Part shown: piece after piece, positions 8,009 to 9,971 of the stretch | Layout of the letters: each line of letters starts with the position of its first letter | Numbering within the stretch: the first letter of the stretch is position 1 | Source: Verrucomicrobiales bacterium | GTDB lineage: Bacteria; Verrucomicrobiota; Verrucomicrobiia; Limisphaerales; SXQI01 | DNA length: 9,971 nt | Direction: 5' to 3' | Assembly: GCA_028293365.1 (NCBI GenBank) | Contig: JAQGOX010000680.1 | Span: 1 to 9,971 of the forward strand | Made by a program: the position numbers and the translations under genes | The notes under the pieces: generated by a model | Told to the model about the DNA's origin: nothing | Database searches by the model: none | Seen by the model: the letters and a program-made list of their open reading frames with translations, nothing else

Positions 8009-9426
8009 TGCAGTTCCTTCACCCGCAGGTTTCGGTGGCGCACCGTCTTCCCGTCGTTGTAATTCTGCAAACCGACAAAACCGCGTTCCGAGCGTTTCGT
8101 GGAGTCAGTCCAGGTATTCACCACTTTCCCGTTGATTCGGACGGAATAATTCTGCCCCTGACAGACTATTTCGTAGCTGTTCCATTCTCCAACTGGTTTG
8201 GTGTTTGCTTCCACGGAGGCATGGAATGGATAGATGGAGCCGGTTCGCCACGCCGGTTTTTCCGGCGCTGGATCGCCGATCTCGATTTCGTGTCCGCTCC
8301 GGACGGCATTCCAGGGATCGCTTTCCGGATTCGGAAAGCGAATAAATACCCCGGAATCGGCAATTTTCTGCTCCTGCAAAAATTCTCCTCTTAAAATGAA
8401 ATTCGTGTACTGCCGCGCGGTGTTCCACCAGAGACCCATTCCACCTTCTCCTGACGCAACCCCTCCTGAGACTGTAAACTCCCCTGGGCCGCATTGCTTC
8501 CAGTCGTGCAATGCGGCACCGCTGAATAACGGAACGAAGCCTTCCTCTCCGGCTGCTGGAGAGACAAGATCATCCAAATATTCCGGGGGCAACTCTGAAA
8601 TCGGCCTAATTTCCGGATTGCGATAAAAAACTTCGGCCTCCTCGGACTGGAGCTGAATCTTTCCTTTTGTGAAGGGGATCCATTGGTCACCGGATTTGTA
8701 GCGTGGATTAAAAGCAACCAGATTTAGGTGGCCATTGAGAATATGAAAGCAATGCCCTCCCCAGAAGACGACCTCCGCAGTATTCCAGTTTCCGAAAACT
8801 CCTTCGACATCGAAGGGTGGTGTTATCCCGTTCCCTTCGTGTGCCGTGACGCGAGGCCCCCCTTTGCGCCAAACAATGTTTTTTTCACCGGCTCCTTCCT
8901 TTTTGTATGGAATATAAAGTTCATTCTCAGGCGTGATCCACTCCCCCTCGCAATCAATTATTGCTCCGTTGACGCTCCACCATTGCCCCACGCCCTTCTC
9001 CATCACGTTATTCTCGATCGAGGTGAGCCAGCCCGTGCGTGGATTGGGCTGGCCGATGCCGCAATAAAGAATTCCCGAATCACGACCAACGTTTAATCGT
9101 CCGCCCCAGCGGGCCAGTCCCCACTTGAATTGCACCCGAAAGTGAAAATTCTCGAACTCTTCGTGTGTGGTAAGCCCACCGTAGCCTTCGCCCGAAACGT
9201 GAATGACGTTTTCGCCATTTAAGTTCGTGACGGTGAAGACATTTTTCGGATCCTGATTCATAATCAGAGATTCCGAACTTTTCATGGTAGCGAGAAACTT
9301 GTCCCAATTTGACAGATCCCGACCATTGAACAGTCGTTTCCATATGTCCGGAGAAGGCTCGGAGGCGGCGTTCACGCGGAATAGCAAAGCGAAAAAGACC
9401 GCGTAATGGATCATAGTCAATTTCAT
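8005..9426 (-). CDS. Secreted protein with two tandem DUF1080 (3-keto-disaccharide hydrolase family) domains
   Basis: This is a 473-residue protein with an N-terminal signal peptide (MIHYAVFFALLF, cleavage near VNA at 20/21). Two DUF1080/PF06439 jelly-roll domains follow. Domain 1 (about 28-275) has LFNGRDLSNW (32-41), DSGILYCG (116-123), SIENNVMEKG (136-145) and a terminal strand EVFYRNPEIRPI. Domain 2 (about 296-472) has LFSGAALHDW (300-309), DSGVFIRFP (357-365), GHEIEIGD (378-385), VGEWNSYEI and a terminal GLQNYNDGKTVRHRNLRVKEL-like strand. The family name reflects hydrolysis of 3-keto-glycosides, but many members are uncharacterised and some may only bind glycans. Domain 1 is longer than domain 2 by roughly 70 residues. 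It is the first gene of an operon with the heme/dehydrogenase protein, which suggests oxidation and cleavage of the same glycoside (inference). I see no strong ribosome binding site. M5 is an alternative start that also keeps the signal peptide. Confidence 0.9.
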   Translation of the reverse strand: MKLTMIHYAVFFALLFRVNAASEPSPDIWKRLFNGRDLSNWDKFLATMKSSESLIMNQDPKNVFTVTNLNGENVIHVSGEGYGGLTTHEEFENFHFRVQFKWGLARWGGRLNVGRDSGILYCGIGQPNPRTGWLTSIENNVMEKGVGQWWSVNGAIIDCEGEWITPENELYIPYKKEGAGEKNIVWRKGGPRVTAHEGNGITPPFDVEGVFGNWNTAEVVFWGGHCFHILNGHLNLVAFNPRYKSGDQWIPFTKGKIQLQSEEAEVFYRNPEIRPISELPPEYLDDLVSPAAGEEGFVPLFSGAALHDWKQCGPGEFTVSGGVASGEGGMGLWWNTARQYTNFILRGEFLQEQKIADSGVFIRFPNPESDPWNAVRSGHEIEIGDPAPEKPAWRTGSIYPFHASVEANTKPVGEWNSYEIVCQGQNYSVRINGKVVNTWTDSTKRSERGFVGLQNYNDGKTVRHRNLRVKELQ

Positions 9427-9524
9427 ATCGGGAATCTGGAGATTCGATTTGGGTTTGCAAACAAGCTATCATTTCCACACGCGCGAAGAAAAGATTTGAA
9501 TCTCAAGCAATCTGACAGCGAACC
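9427..9524. promoter_or_regulatory. Divergent intergenic region, presumed promoters for both flanking genes
   Basis: These 98 bases separate the minus-strand DUF1080 operon from the plus-strand hydroxylase gene, so both promoters should lie here. I could not identify a convincing -35/-10 pair on either strand. The region holds a perfect 10-bp palindrome GTTTGCAAAC (9453-9462), a GAATC-TGGA-GATTC inverted repeat (9432-9445) and AGATT-TG-AATCT (9492-9503). These are possible operator half-sites, but each is short enough to arise by chance. Confidence 0.4.
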
Positions 9525-9971
9525 ATGCAAGTGCATTTAACATCAACCGATCTTGCGGCACTTCGCACGGGATTGGCGTTTGGCGTTTTGGCGCTATTGC
9601 TGATTTGGGAAACGGGAAAACCTTTTTTCTCCTATTTCCGCGGGAAATGGCGCGACCGAATAAAACACGGACTCAAGAATCTGCTACTTAGCGCCTTTAA
9701 CTCTTTGATGATCGCATCCTGTTTCTCGCTCGCCTGGGCAAAGGCTGCGCGTTGGTCTGAAGAACACGGAGGGGGAATTCTGCAGCCGCTCGCGCATTCC
9801 CCTGGATGGCACGTTGGTTTGGCTATCGTGGCACTCGATTTCTGGACTTATTGGTGGCATTGGCTTAACCACCGGATTCCATTTTTCTGGCGATTTCATC
9901 GAATGCATCACTCGGATGTGTTCATGGATGTGACCACGGCAAATCGATTTCATATTGGCGAGATTTTCTTT
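9525..9971 (+). CDS. Sterol desaturase/fatty acid hydroxylase-family membrane protein, N-terminal part (3' end outside window)
   Basis: This is an open frame of 149 codons running off the right edge. An in-frame TGA at 9513-9515 makes the ATG at 9525 the first ATG available. The protein has hydrophobic segments at about residues 15-28, 51-72 and 96-113, consistent with an integral membrane protein. The di-iron histidine motifs of the fatty acid hydroxylase superfamily (PF04116) are visible: H112-W-L-N-H116, then H125-R-M-H128-H129 in RFHRMHHSD, and R141-F-H143-I-G-E, matching the family's RxHPxE-type position. These enzymes use a membrane-bound di-iron site and oxygen to hydroxylate or desaturate lipids; the substrate here cannot be told. 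It is transcribed divergently from the DUF1080 operon, and no functional link to it is evident. The last histidine cluster expected in the family lies beyond the window. Confidence 0.9.
   Translation, partial: MQVHLTSTDLAALRTGLAFGVLALLLIWETGKPFFSYFRGKWRDRIKHGLKNLLLSAFNSLMIASCFSLAWAKAARWSEEHGGGILQPLAHSPGWHVGLAIVALDFWTYWWHWLNHRIPFFWRFHRMHHSDVFMDVTTANRFHIGEIFF

Noticed and set aside
7493..8062. 189-codon plus-strand open frame opposite the start of the heme protein
   Set aside because: It lies wholly antisense to the strongly supported propeller gene and the end of the DUF1080 gene, its translation shows no recognisable domain, and its composition is that of a reverse-strand shadow.
9684..9953. 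89-codon minus-strand open frame at the right edge
   Set aside because: It is antisense to the hydroxylase frame, which carries the histidine motifs.
1..9971. tRNA, rRNA, CRISPR arrays, insertion sequences or integration sites
   Set aside because: I saw no regularly spaced repeats, transposase or integrase motifs, terminal inverted repeats or tRNA-like cloverleaf sequence on either strand.

Overview
The window most likely comes from a verrucomicrobial genome, perhaps a soil or freshwater Pedosphaera/Limisphaerales-type bacterium. The main evidence is a large secreted protein with the PVC-specific layout of sorbosone-dehydrogenase-like propeller, HEAT repeats and C-terminal CxxCH heme domain. 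It sits in an operon with a tandem DUF1080 protein, a pairing typical of Verrucomicrobia and Planctomycetes. Two genes start with GTG, and most starts lack a clear Shine-Dalgarno sequence. The assignment rests on recognised families only; no database search was run.

Positions 1-4565 (+ strand) hold four closely packed signalling genes: the 3' end of an HDOD-domain protein (cut by the window edge), a receiver protein with a degenerate HD-GYP domain, a receiver-HDOD protein, and a 589-residue protein. The last joins a degenerate receiver, an HDOD domain, one transmembrane helix and a periplasmic C-terminal domain resembling GspB of type II secretion. Spacing runs from an 8-bp overlap to gaps of 17-30 bp, so they are probably one operon. 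The three HDOD modules are clearly paralogous. No histidine kinase is visible, so the input is unknown.

Positions 4566-4738 are the gap between convergent genes and hold a perfect 9-bp hairpin. Positions 4739-9426 (- strand) hold a two-gene operon read from right to left: a secreted tandem DUF1080 protein, then the heme protein, joined by a 4-bp GTGA overlap. Both have signal peptides, so they probably act together outside the cytoplasm on a carbohydrate or glycoside, with electrons leaving through the c-type heme. The substrate cannot be read from the sequence.

Positions 9427-9524 are a divergent promoter region with short palindromes. From 9525 to the right edge runs the start of a membrane sterol desaturase/fatty acid hydroxylase-family protein.

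The most unusual element is the HDOD-transmembrane-GspB-like fusion with its pseudo-receiver. It would physically link a cytoplasmic HDOD signalling platform to an envelope secretion or pilus machine. The neighbouring HD-GYP protein that has lost its metal-binding residues suggests that the locus works by binding and scaffolding rather than by catalysis.
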